The notes beneath the pieces were generated by a model that did no database searches, was not told where the DNA came from, and saw nothing but the letters and a program-made list of their open reading frames with translations. A stretch of DNA of 64,000 nt from Streptomyces sp. NBC_00457 (GTDB lineage Bacteria; Actinomycetota; Actinomycetes; Streptomycetales; Streptomycetaceae), in NCBI RefSeq assembly GCF_036014015.1, contig NZ_CP107905.1, positions 5,890,001 through 5,954,000 on the forward strand. The letters run 5' to 3'. Every line of letters starts with the position of its first letter. Positions within the stretch are counted from its first letter, which is position 1. Shown here in pieces: positions 16,344 to 23,385 of this stretch. Made by a program: the position numbers and the translations under genes.

Positions 16344-16952
16344 ATGAGCACACCGAGTACGGGGCAGCCGCCGACGGTCAGCGCGGCGGACGTCGCGCGT
16401 CTGCGGCCGCCCACGCAGCGCACCGACAGTCCGAGCCCGGGCCTGTGGCCGCAGCTGGCCACCGAGCCGGCCGAGCCCGAGCTGGCCGCGCTGAGCCTGC
16501 CGGAGCTGCGCACACTGCGCCGCGACGCCCAGCGGGACGAGGCGGACCTGAGTTATGTACGGCGGCTGCTGCAGGGCCGCATCGACATCCTGCGGGCGGA
16601 ACTGGCACGGCGCGGCCCGGCGGGGCAGGCGTCCGTCGTCGACCGGCTCCCGGAGATCCTCACCGACGCTCCGGCCCGCCACCGCTCCTCCGCCCGCCAT
16701 GTGACGCTGGGGACGCCGTACAGCGAGGAGTACCGGCAGCTGGCCGCCGAGATGCTCGCCGAGGTCGAACTCTCCGACCTCGGCGCCCGCACCGACCTCG
16801 AACTCAACACGGCCATGGGCCGCCTCGTCCGCTACGAGCAGCAGGTCTCGCACCGCCGGCAGCGCCTCCAGCGCACCGCCGACGACTGCAGCGGCGAGAT
16901 CGCCCGCCGGTACCGGGAGGGCGAGGCGCAGGTGGACGACCTGCTGACGTGA
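16344..16952 (+). CDS. rsiG: RsiG, c-di-GMP-armed anti-sigma factor for WhiG
   Basis: A 202-residue, largely helical protein. Both copies of the RsiG c-di-GMP signature E(X3)S(X2)R(X3)Q(X3)D are intact. The first spans Glu66-Asp81 (EADLSYVRRLLQGRID) and the second Glu165-Asp180 (EQQVSHRRQRLQRTAD), one on each arm of the predicted antiparallel coiled coil. In Streptomyces, RsiG holds sigma-WhiG inactive when bound to a c-di-GMP dimer and so delays sporulation. The N-terminal 40 residues are Pro/Thr-rich and disordered. ATG 16344 follows a GAGG site. It is monocistronic, followed by a short hairpin. Confidence 0.92.
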   Translation: MSTPSTGQPPTVSAADVARLRPPTQRTDSPSPGLWPQLATEPAEPELAALSLPELRTLRRDAQRDEADLSYVRRLLQGRIDILRAELARRGPAGQASVVDRLPEILTDAPARHRSSARHVTLGTPYSEEYRQLAAEMLAEVELSDLGARTDLELNTAMGRLVRYEQQVSHRRQRLQRTADDCSGEIARRYREGEAQVDDLLT

Positions 16953-16974
16953 CGCGGGGGTGCGGGCAAAGGGG

Positions 16975-16992
16975 CGCGGGTAAAACCCCGCG
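16975..16992 (+). terminator. Short hairpin after rsiG
   Basis: CGCGGG (16975-16980) and CCCGCG (16987-16992) flank TAAAAC, 22 bases beyond the rsiG stop. It is weak but well placed. Confidence 0.4.
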
Positions 16993-17025
16993 ACACCCTC
17001 ACCGTCGTATGCCTACCGTGATCCC

Positions 17026-18276
17026 ATGACCCGCCGCGCCGACATCGACGTCCGTCCGATCACCGAAGCCGAGTTCCCGGACTGGCTGCGCGCGGTGAAC
17101 ACCGGGTTCCTGCGGCGGCCTACGCCGCCGGAGGAGGAGGTCGAGGTCCGTCGCCGTCGGTTCGAAGCCGGGCGTTTTCTCGGGGGCTTCGACGGGGGCC
17201 GGTGTGTCGCCACGTTCCGGTCGTTCGCGCAGGAGCTGACGGCGGTCGGTGGTACGCCGGTCCCGGCCGATGCCATCTCGGCCGTCACCGTCACCGCCAC
17301 TCACCGGCGCCGGGGTCTGCTGACCCGGATGATGGCCCGGGATCTCGCCGCGGCGAAGGAGCGGGGCGATGTGGTGGCGACCCTGATCGCCGCCGAGTAT
17401 CCGATCTACGGGCGGTACGGCTTCGGGCCCGCCACCTGGATGAGCGAGTGGACGGTCGATGTGGCGCGGGCCGGCCTGGACCCGCGGTGGGCGGGGCCGG
17501 AGGACGGCGGGCGTATCGACCTCGTCGACGGCGACGAGGTCCGCAAGCTGGGCCCCGAGCTGCATGAGCGGCTGCGGCGGAGTCAGCCCGGTGCCGTCAG
17601 CCGCGACGACCTGTGGTGGCAGCTCAACACCGGCGCCGTACGCTTCGACGAGTCGTGGACCGAGCCCCACTTCGCCGTGTACCGGTCGGCGGCCGGCGAG
17701 GTCGAGGGGCTGGTGTCGTACCGGTCGGACGACAACTGGCACGACAAGCAGCCGCACAACACGGCCCAGGTGGACTGGCTGATCACCACCACCCCGGGGG
17801 CCGAACGGGCCCTGTGGCGCTACCTCTGCTCCATCGACTGGATCACGACGGTGAAGAGCGGCTGGCGGGCCCCGGACGATCTGCTTCCGTTCCTGCTCCC
17901 CGATCCGCGTGCCGCCCGGATCGCCGGGCAGTCGGACTGGCTGTGGGTGCGGATCCTCGATGTCGTACGGGCCCTGGAGGCGCGGACGTACCAGGGGGAG
18001 GGGTCGCTCGTCGTCGACGTACGGGATGCGGGCGGGTTCAGCGGCGGGCGGTACCGTCTCGATGCCTCGCCGGACGGGGCCGGCTGTGCGCCCACCACCG
18101 CCTCCGCCGAACTCGCGCTCGATGTCGGCGAGTTGGCGGCCCTGTGGCTGGGGGACGAGTCCGCCGTGCGGCTTGCCGCGCTGGGACGGGTCCAGGAAGA
18201 ACGAGCGGGCGCCGCCAAGATGGCCGACGCCCTGCTGCGTACGTCCAGGCGGCCTTGGTGCCCGGACATGTTCTGA
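17026..18276 (+). CDS. Eis-like GNAT N-acetyltransferase
   Basis: A 416-residue protein with the three-part layout of Eis (enhanced intracellular survival) acetyltransferases. An N-terminal GNAT domain carries the acetyl-CoA loop [12 protein letters not shown] near residue 95, a second degenerate GNAT-like domain follows, and a SCP2-like C-terminal domain ends in a free Phe (WCPDMF). In Eis the C-terminal carboxylate acts as catalytic base. Family members acetylate aminoglycosides, polyamines or lysines. TACCGT lies six bases before the ATG without a ribosome-binding site: leaderless. Confidence 0.88.
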   Translation: MTRRADIDVRPITEAEFPDWLRAVNTGFLRRPTPPEEEVEVRRRRFEAGRFLGGFDGGRCVATFRSFAQELTAVGGTPVPADAISAVTVTATHRRRGLLTRMMARDLAAAKERGDVVATLIAAEYPIYGRYGFGPATWMSEWTVDVARAGLDPRWAGPEDGGRIDLVDGDEVRKLGPELHERLRRSQPGAVSRDDLWWQLNTGAVRFDESWTEPHFAVYRSAAGEVEGLVSYRSDDNWHDKQPHNTAQVDWLITTTPGAERALWRYLCSIDWITTVKSGWRAPDDLLPFLLPDPRAARIAGQSDWLWVRILDVVRALEARTYQGEGSLVVDVRDAGGFSGGRYRLDASPDGAGCAPTTASAELALDVGELAALWLGDESAVRLAALGRVQEERAGAAKMADALLRTSRRPWCPDMF

Positions 18277-18325
18277 GGTCTCCTTCCTGCCGACGACGAC
18301 TGACCGTTCATCCGTAGCTGTGCTC

Positions 18326-18423
18326 TTCAGTTGTTGGGTGCTCCTCTGCTGTGGAGCTCTTCAGTTGTGGCTGTGCTGGTGTGTGCAGCTGTCGCTGCTG
18401 TTCAGTTGTCGGTGTTCAGTTGT
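18326..18423. repeat. Four TTCAGTTGT repeats in T-rich spacer
   Basis: TTCAGTTGT occurs at 18326, 18360, 18401 and 18415 within the 241-base noncoding stretch after the acetyltransferase gene. Copies 2 and 4 are extended to a shared TTCAGTTGTGGCTGTGC. The stretch is unusually T-rich for this chromosome. It could be protein-binding sites or remnants of a duplicated segment; I see no ORF. Confidence 0.5.
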
Positions 18424-18447
18424 GGCTGTGCGTTTGGTGCGGACTGT

Positions 18448-18482
18448 CCGGGCTCCCGGCTCCCCTCCGGAAGGGAGCCCGG
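18448..18482. terminator. Bidirectional terminator before dev cassettes
   Basis: CCGGGCTCCC (18448-18457) pairs perfectly with GGGAGCCCGG (18473-18482). A nested alternative hairpin uses a second GGCTCCC copy. It separates the acetyltransferase gene from the convergent small membrane gene. Confidence 0.65.
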
Positions 18483-18517
18483 TCAGTCGATCCTGGACGG
18501 GGCGGCCTGCGTGGTGC

Positions 18518-18703
18518 TCAGCCGTGCTGGGCGAGCAGCATCACGAGGATGACCGCGCCGATACCGCCGAAGACGGTGTTCCTGGCCTTGATCCCTACGG
18601 CCAGTGCGACGAAGCCGATGATTCCCATCGGGCCGTACTTCCACTCGATGAGCTGCTCGAAGGCGACGGCGAGAGCGGCGAGGACGATGGCGGCGAGCGG
18701 CAT
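18518..18703 (-). CDS. Small membrane protein, dev cassette 1
   Basis: A 61-residue hydrophobic protein from an ATG at 18703 behind GGAGGG. It has an N-terminal helix (LAAIVLAALAVAF), a short polar hinge EQLIEWKYGPMG, and a second hydrophobic segment with GIKAR in the middle and IGAVILVMLLAQHG at the end. The cassette 2 protein shares FEQ, WKYG, GI, GIKA and IGAV at the same positions, so the two are clear paralogues. It is divergent from the devE-like regulator with a 227-base spacer holding operator-like repeats. I know of no assigned function; holin-like or membrane-sensor roles are guesses. Confidence 0.72.
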   Translation of the reverse strand: MPLAAIVLAALAVAFEQLIEWKYGPMGIIGFVALAVGIKARNTVFGGIGAVILVMLLAQHG

Positions 18704-18828
18704 GTCGGTCCCTCCTTCGGGACGGGTGGCCCTGGGACGGTGAGGCGGAACCCTGCTGAGGACCGTCCACCTGGTCGAAGGATCCGACGCTGGTGGCCAA
18801 CCCCTTGAAGTCTTGACCATGTTGCTCA

Positions 18829-18843
18829 AGTTGGTGACCAACT
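18829..18843. promoter_or_regulatory. Operator-like palindrome, dev cassette 1
   Basis: AGTTGGTGACCAACT is a 15-base palindrome with seven-base arms around one G. It resembles the TGGT-N3-ACCA core of FadR-type GntR operators and lies between the two divergent genes, 102 bases upstream of the regulator's start. Confidence 0.5.
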
Positions 18844-18894
18844 CCACTGTACTTATCTCCGCTTGGAAGCGTCTCATAACCACCTTTCTTTGAA

Positions 18895-18924
18895 CTGACG
18901 TAAGATGGCGAGAAGTTGTACTGT
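18895..18924 (+). promoter_or_regulatory. Promoter of devE-like gene
   Basis: CTGACG (18895-18900) and TACTGT (18919-18924) are 18 bases apart. The hexamer and following TTGGTC are the same in arrangement as at devA, six bases ahead of the GTG start. Confidence 0.5.
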
Positions 18925-18930
18925 TTGGTC

Positions 18931-19833
18931 GTGGACCCGAAACACGCCGCCGTCAATGGACGGGCGAGGTCACAGGCGCCACCCAAGTCACATCAACAGG
19001 TGGCCGACGAGCTGCGCGCCCGCATCAGGTCGGGTGAGCTGCAGCCGGGCCAACGCATGCCGACGCAGGCCAGGTTGGCCGACGAGTTCGGCGTCGAGCG
19101 AGGGGCCGTACGGCAGGCGCTGCGCATCCTGCAGTCGGAGCACCTGCTCACCAACGTCTCCAAGGGCAGCCCGGCCACCGTCGCACCCGACCTGAGCAGG
19201 GTGCTGGTCGGCCCGGGTGCCCCGCCCCTGCCCACGATGGTGGCGCTGGCCCCCCGCATCGCGGACGCGTTCGCCGGCACGCATGTCGAGATCGACGCGC
19301 TCTGCCTCACCTCGATCAACCTCACCCTCGCCATCGGCGAGCCACTGCGCCAGATCCACACCGGGCAGCTGAAACCGGCCAAGGTCGACGTCCGGGTCCT
19401 GCTGCCCAGCCGCGACATCGATCTCGCCTTCCCGGCGCCCGTGGATCCCACCGACGACGACTACGTGCACCGCCGCTGGCTCTCCCAGCGCAACGCCCAG
19501 GGCCAGGTCCTCCAGCACAACCTGCTGGCCCTGCGCTCCTCGCACGGCATCGACGTCGACGTCTCGTTCCGCGCCCTGCCCTTCACCCCGCCCGTGAAGC
19601 TGTACCTGCTCAACAACACGGAGGCGCTCTTCGCGTACTACACGCTCACGCGACGCGAGCAGGAGATCGAGCACGAGCACCTGGAGATGTACGACGCCGA
19701 GGGCTCCCAGTCCATGCTGTTCGCCTTCGAGCAGGGCGGCGGCTTACGTGACACCACGTTCGTGGAGCAGTCCCAGCTGTGGTTCAACGCACTGTGGGAG
19801 ACGATCAGTTCGGAGCTGGTGCTCACGAGCTGA
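18931..19833 (+). CDS. devE: GntR-family developmental regulator, DevE-like
   Basis: A 300-residue regulator from a GTG at 18931. The N-terminal winged helix (about residues 18-85) has QVADELRARIRSGELQPGQR and EFGVERGAVRQALRILQSE, typical of GntR proteins. The 200-residue C-terminal domain, with VDVRVLLPSRDIDLAF, RNAQGQVLQHNLLALRSSHG and FTPPVKLYLLN, is shared with DevA but with no ligand domain I recognise. DevA has a described developmental paralogue, DevE, next to it in S. coelicolor, which fits this gene. It contains one TTA codon at 19744-19746, so translation may need bldA tRNA. Leaderless start (TACTGT plus six bases). Confidence 0.8.
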   Translation: MDPKHAAVNGRARSQAPPKSHQQVADELRARIRSGELQPGQRMPTQARLADEFGVERGAVRQALRILQSEHLLTNVSKGSPATVAPDLSRVLVGPGAPPLPTMVALAPRIADAFAGTHVEIDALCLTSINLTLAIGEPLRQIHTGQLKPAKVDVRVLLPSRDIDLAFPAPVDPTDDDYVHRRWLSQRNAQGQVLQHNLLALRSSHGIDVDVSFRALPFTPPVKLYLLNNTEALFAYYTLTRREQEIEHEHLEMYDAEGSQSMLFAFEQGGGLRDTTFVEQSQLWFNALWETISSELVLTS

Positions 19834-19869
19834 CGTCTCCCACAGGATGGTCCGCGGTGTGGTCCGACC

Positions 19870-20058
19870 TCATAGAGCGGGCCCCGAGACCAGCACGGCG
19901 AGCATGACGGCGCCGATGGAGCTGAGCGCCGGGCTCTTGGCCTTGATACCGATGGTGAGCAGCAGCAGTCCGAGGATGCCGGTGGCGCCGTACTTCCACT
20001 GGACCATCTGTTCGAAGCCGACGACGAACACTGCGGAGATGAGGGCGAGGGCAGGCAC
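19870..20058 (-). CDS. Small membrane protein, dev cassette 2
   Basis: A 62-residue hydrophobic protein from a GTG at 20058 behind GGGGGA. It is paralogous to the cassette 1 protein: FEQMVQWKYGATGILG, TIGIKAK and IGAVMLAVLV occupy matching positions. The two hydrophobic segments flank a short EQ/WKYG hinge. It is convergent to devE (36-base gap) and divergent from devA (204-base gap). Function unknown. Confidence 0.72.
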   Translation of the reverse strand: MPALALISAVFVVGFEQMVQWKYGATGILGLLLLTIGIKAKSPALSSIGAVMLAVLVSGPAL

Positions 20059-20148
20059 GGTGTTTCCCCCTTCGGGCTTCCTGGGCGGCGGGACGAGCGG
20101 TGGGGGGTGCGTGGGTGGCGTCCCCGGGATGGGGAGGCAAAACTTCCG

Positions 20149-20175
20149 CCAACTTGGTTAAGTTGGCGACCATCT
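20149..20175. promoter_or_regulatory. Operator-like repeats, dev cassette 2
   Basis: CCAACTT-GGTT-AAGTTGG (20149-20166) is a perfect seven-base inverted repeat. It overlaps AGTTGGCGACCATCT (20161-20175), which differs at two of 15 positions from the cassette 1 palindrome. A further AGTTGGTACC lies at 20193-20202. All are between the divergent genes. Confidence 0.5.
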
Positions 20176-20250
20176 CTGACTATGTTGTCCCCAGTTGGTA
20201 CCTACTCATAAACAACTCGCAGACAACTCCCCCTAGATGGATCGCAGTTG

Positions 20251-20256
20251 TAGCGT
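20251..20256 (+). promoter_or_regulatory. Leaderless -10 element of devA
   Basis: TAGCGT lies six bases before the GTG start and is followed by TTGGTC, exactly as in cassette 1. No convincing -35 hexamer is visible at 17-18 bases, so activation or a weak promoter is possible. Confidence 0.5.
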
Positions 20257-20262
20257 TTGGTC

Positions 20263-21132
20263 GTGACCCAGGAGAACGTGGCAGTGAACGTGAACGGCAA
20301 CAGAATGTCGCCCCAGGAGATCGCCGACGCCCTGCGGGAGCGGATCCGCGCCGGAGAACTCAAGGCGGGCGACCGCCTGCCCACCCAGGCCGACCTCGCC
20401 GAGGAGTTCGGCGTGGAGCGCGGCACCGTGCGCCAGGCCCTCCGGGCGCTCCAGGACGACGGTCTCCTGAGCAACGTCAGCAAGGGCAGCCCGCCCCGTG
20501 TCGCCGAGCCGGCCCCGGTGCTGGGCGAGCCCCAGCCGACGATGGTCGGGTTGGCACCACGTCTGGCGGACGCGTTCTCGCAGCCGCACGTGCGCATCGA
20601 CGCGGCATGTCTGACCGCCGAGACCCTGATGCTGGCCCTGAGCTCGCCGCTGCACCGGATCCATGAGGGGAGGGTGCGCCCAAAGTCGATCGACGTGCGC
20701 ATCCTGCTGCCCTCCCGGGACATCACGCTCGCGTTCCCGGCGCCGGTCGACGGCGACGACGAGTCGGTGCACGACCGCTGGCTGTCGATGCGCAACGCCC
20801 AGGGCCACGTCCTGCGGCACAACCTGCTGGCCCTGCGCTCCACGCACGGCATCGACGTGCACGTCACCTTCCGCGCGCTGCCCTTCACCCCGCCGGTGAA
20901 GCTGTACCTGCTCAACGAGGCCGAGGCGCTGATCGCGTACTACATGATCACGCGCCGCGAGGAGCCCACGGACTCCGGCACCCTCGACATGTACGACACC
21001 CTGGGCACCGAATCCCTCCTCTTCTCCTTCGTCCGGCGGGCCGGTCAGCGCGACGCCGCATTCGTGGAGGAATCCCAGAAGTGGTTCGACGCCCTCTGGG
21101 AAACCATCACCACGGACCTGACACTTCCCTAG
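20263..21132 (+). CDS. devA: GntR-family developmental regulator DevA
   Basis: A 289-residue GntR-type regulator from a GTG at 20263 (an in-frame TTG lies six bases upstream). The winged helix has EIADALRERIRAGELKAGDRL and EEFGVERGTVRQALRALQDD. The C-terminal domain matches the devE product block by block (DVRILLPSRDITLAF, RNAQGHVLRHNLLALRSTHG, FTPPVKLYLLNEAEALIAYY). DevA is known to be needed for normal aerial hyphae and spore septation in S. coelicolor, and to repress its own operon. Its stop overlaps the devB GTG by one base (TAGTG), so devAB is a coupled operon. Identification rests on sequence memory plus the devB neighbour. Confidence 0.85.
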   Translation: MTQENVAVNVNGNRMSPQEIADALRERIRAGELKAGDRLPTQADLAEEFGVERGTVRQALRALQDDGLLSNVSKGSPPRVAEPAPVLGEPQPTMVGLAPRLADAFSQPHVRIDAACLTAETLMLALSSPLHRIHEGRVRPKSIDVRILLPSRDITLAFPAPVDGDDESVHDRWLSMRNAQGHVLRHNLLALRSTHGIDVHVTFRALPFTPPVKLYLLNEAEALIAYYMITRREEPTDSGTLDMYDTLGTESLLFSFVRRAGQRDAAFVEESQKWFDALWETITTDLTLP

Positions 21133-21890
21133 TGACTTCTGATACGACGCAGACCGATCCGGTGGCAGCAGAGAACGAGACCGACGCGGAGCAGCTGGAA
21201 GAGCTCCGGGAGCTGATCAAACCTGCCCGGGTCGTGCTCTGGGACTTCGACGGCCCCGTCTGCCGGCTGTTCGCCGGGCACTCGGCGGAACGCGTGGCGG
21301 TGGAACTGGTGGACTGGCTGGAGGGCCGTGGACTGCACGGCCTGGTCACGGAGGCCGAGCGCGAGTCGCTGGACCCGCATGTCGTCCTGCGCGCCGTGGA
21401 CCTTCGGCACCCCGGCAGCGACCTGGTCGCCGAGCTGGAGGAACGTCTCACCTTGGAGGAACTGCGGGCCGTGTCCTCGGCGATGCCCACCATGTACGCC
21501 GACGTGCTGATCCGCACGTGGACGGCGATGGGCACCCGCCTGGCCATCGCCACGAACAACTCCCCGCGCGTGGTCAGCACGTACCTCCAAGGCCGTGACC
21601 TGGCCTCCTGTTTCGCCCCCCACATCTACGGCCGCACCCGGGACCTCCACCGCCTCAAGCCGGACCCGGACTGCCTCAACCGCGCCCTCACGGTGATGGG
21701 CGCGGCCCCGTCCGCCGCCCTGATGATCGGCGACACCCCCTCGGACTACCTCGCCGCCCGCAGCGCCGGCGTCCCGTTCCTCGGCTACGCGCGTAACAAC
21801 CGCAAGGCGAAGCTGCTACGGGAGGCCGGAGCCACGTCGATCGTGCAGTCGCTGTTTCCGGTGCTGCATGCGGTGCGGGATCAGGCCTGA
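21132..21890 (+). CDS. devB: HAD-superfamily hydrolase DevB
   Basis: A 252-residue HAD phosphatase. All four HAD motifs are visible: DFDGP (motif I, with the second Asp), IATNNS (motif II), RLKPDPDC with the motif III Lys, and GDTPSDY (motif IV). A helical cap lies between motifs I and II (about residues 45-130). The fold matches phosphoglycolate-phosphatase-like enzymes; the natural substrate is unknown. Genetic work in S. coelicolor placed devB in the devA operon with a developmental phenotype. The end overlaps by ten bases the end of the convergent cassette 3 membrane gene. Confidence 0.87.
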   Translation: MTSDTTQTDPVAAENETDAEQLEELRELIKPARVVLWDFDGPVCRLFAGHSAERVAVELVDWLEGRGLHGLVTEAERESLDPHVVLRAVDLRHPGSDLVAELEERLTLEELRAVSSAMPTMYADVLIRTWTAMGTRLAIATNNSPRVVSTYLQGRDLASCFAPHIYGRTRDLHRLKPDPDCLNRALTVMGAAPSAALMIGDTPSDYLAARSAGVPFLGYARNNRKAKLLREAGATSIVQSLFPVLHAVRDQA

Positions 21891-22072
21891 GAGTCAGGCC
21901 TGGTCATCAGCACCACGAACACGGCCGCGGCCCCGACGGCCAGTCCGAAGCGCCGCGCCCGGATCCCCACGCCGACGAGGAACAGGAGCAGCACGCCGAC
22001 GATGCCGAGCTGCGCCTGTGCCCGCTGCCCGAGGTACAACTCCAAGAGCCCCATGACCACATGGAACGACAT
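21881..22072 (-). CDS. Small membrane protein, dev cassette 3
   Basis: A 63-residue protein from an ATG at 22072 with GGAGG 11 bases upstream. The layout is helix, hinge (YLGQRAQAQLGIVG) and second hydrophobic segment with VGIRARRFG, like the other two cassettes. Sequence identity is limited to GIxG, VGI-R/K-A and the hydrophobic pattern, so it is a distant relative. It lies between devB, with which it overlaps tail to tail, and the third GntR gene, from which it diverges. Confidence 0.68.
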   Translation of the reverse strand: MSFHVVMGLLELYLGQRAQAQLGIVGVLLLFLVGVGIRARRFGLAVGAAAVFVVLMTRPDSQA

Positions 22073-22101
22073 TGTGCCCCCCACCTCCCTTCCACTTCCA
22101 G

Positions 22102-22128
22102 GTTGGCGCCAACTAGCCATCCAATTGG
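22102..22128. promoter_or_regulatory. Operator-like palindromes, dev cassette 3
   Basis: GTTGGCGCCAAC (22102-22113) and CCAATTGG (22121-22128) are perfect palindromes built from the same TTGG/CCAA half-sites seen in cassettes 1 and 2, with different spacing. They lie 30-56 bases upstream of the small gene's start and 120 bases from the regulator. Confidence 0.45.
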
Positions 22129-22248
22129 ACTGGTTGACTTGAAGGTGGTCTGCCCGGTCCGATTGATCCCTTAACCAACGGGCTAATGTGGCCGCCAAGT
22201 TGACCGGACCATGGTTTGTCGGCGGACCGGGAGTGGTACGGTCCAGAT

Positions 22249-23121
22249 GTGGACGCACAGCAGACCGGTGACGGTGGCGGCAAGGAGTTCCAGAAGGTCT
22301 CCGACGAGCTCCGCAGCCGGATAACGGACGGGACCTACCCCCTTGGGTCCTTCCTGCCGTCACAGCGCGATCTCGCCGAGGAATTCGGTGTCTCCCGGGA
22401 CACCGTGCAGCGGGCGCTGCGCGAACTCGCGGGGGAGCGATGGATCGACCCGCGACAGGGCAGTGGCACGCGCGTGATCAACACACAGCGCATCCAGTCG
22501 ACGGCCGCCAAGGCGACCCGGTCGCGACACGGTGCGACGCTGGGCCCCTTCATCAGCGAGGCGTTCGAACGGCCCGAAGTCACCCTGGACGTCTACACGT
22601 TGACCTCAGAGTCCCTCGATGCGCACATTCGCCTTCAGGCGGAGCGGATCCGGGCCGGCTTCATCCGTCCCGAACGCATCGCCCTGCGCATGCTTCTGCC
22701 GTCCACGACCCTGCAACTGCCCTATCCGAAGGCCTTGGACGTCGACGAGGACACGCCGCGGCTGCAGGCCCGCCTGCGCGCCATCACGGAGCGGCACACG
22801 GACTCGCTGCGCAACGTCCTGAGGGAACTGCACGCCGAGCAGCTGGTGCCGTCCGTCGATGTGCAGATACGGCATGCGCCGCTGACACCGACGTTCAAGC
22901 TCTATCTGCTCAATGGAGTGGAGGCGCTGCACGGCCTGTACGGGATCACCCGGCGTCCGGTGGTGATCGGCGACGAAGAAATCGACGCCCTCGACGTCCT
23001 CGGTCTCGGAGCCACGCTGACCCACCACGTGAAGGACACGGACCAGAACTCGCCGGGATCCGTGTTCGTGGAAAGCATGGAGTCCTGGTTCGAGTCGGTC
23101 TGGACGCTGCTGTCCGAGTGA
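22249..23121 (+). CDS. GntR-family regulator, third DevA-type paralogue
   Basis: A 290-residue protein from a GTG at 22249, six bases after TACGGT, again leaderless. The winged helix has KVSDELRSRITDGTYPLGSF and EEFGVSRDTVQRALRELAGE. The C-terminal domain follows the DevA pattern (ALRMLLPSTTLQLPYP, RNVLRELHAEQLVPSVDVQI, TPTFKLYLLNGVEALHGLY, SMESWFESVWTLL) but is the most diverged of the three. It probably regulates the divergent small membrane gene and perhaps the kinase gene downstream. I do not know a published role. Confidence 0.82.
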   Translation: MDAQQTGDGGGKEFQKVSDELRSRITDGTYPLGSFLPSQRDLAEEFGVSRDTVQRALRELAGERWIDPRQGSGTRVINTQRIQSTAAKATRSRHGATLGPFISEAFERPEVTLDVYTLTSESLDAHIRLQAERIRAGFIRPERIALRMLLPSTTLQLPYPKALDVDEDTPRLQARLRAITERHTDSLRNVLRELHAEQLVPSVDVQIRHAPLTPTFKLYLLNGVEALHGLYGITRRPVVIGDEEIDALDVLGLGATLTHHVKDTDQNSPGSVFVESMESWFESVWTLLSE

Positions 23122-23180
23122 CCGTCAGCTCTCGAAGCACGCTCGAGAGGGGCGCGAGATCGGCTCCCGCCAAGTGCTGT

Positions 23181-23186
23181 TAGCAT
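23181..23186 (+). promoter_or_regulatory. Possible -10 for the double-kinase gene
   Basis: TAGCAT in a locally T-rich context, in the 264-base gap after the third GntR gene. The gap codes an in-frame N-terminal extension of the kinase ORF, but that extension has poor third-position GC and a TTA codon, so it is read here as untranslated leader. Confidence 0.35.
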
Positions 23187-23385
23187 GCCCGCACCGACTG
23201 AGCAAACGCTCGCCTTCTTACGTATCAAGAGGCAGAACCAGCCAGCTCCGAACGGGCTCGTGCAGGTCTCGTGCAGATGGGTGGATTGCGCCCGTCATGG
23301 CCGTACAGGGGTCATTCTGTGGTGCGCGATGCCACCACCGTGCTTACCGTTTGCCATACGTTCCCTCTCGTACCCGGAGCAGCCC

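Noticed and set aside
18518..23121. Prophage or integrative element (small holin-like proteins plus regulators)
   Set aside because: No integrase, attachment repeats, tRNA or structural genes; GC and codon use match the chromosome and dev genes are core.
23185..23385. In-frame N-terminal extension of the double-kinase protein
   Set aside because: Low third-position GC, a TTA codon and no family-like sequence; GTG 23386 with CGGAG is a better start.
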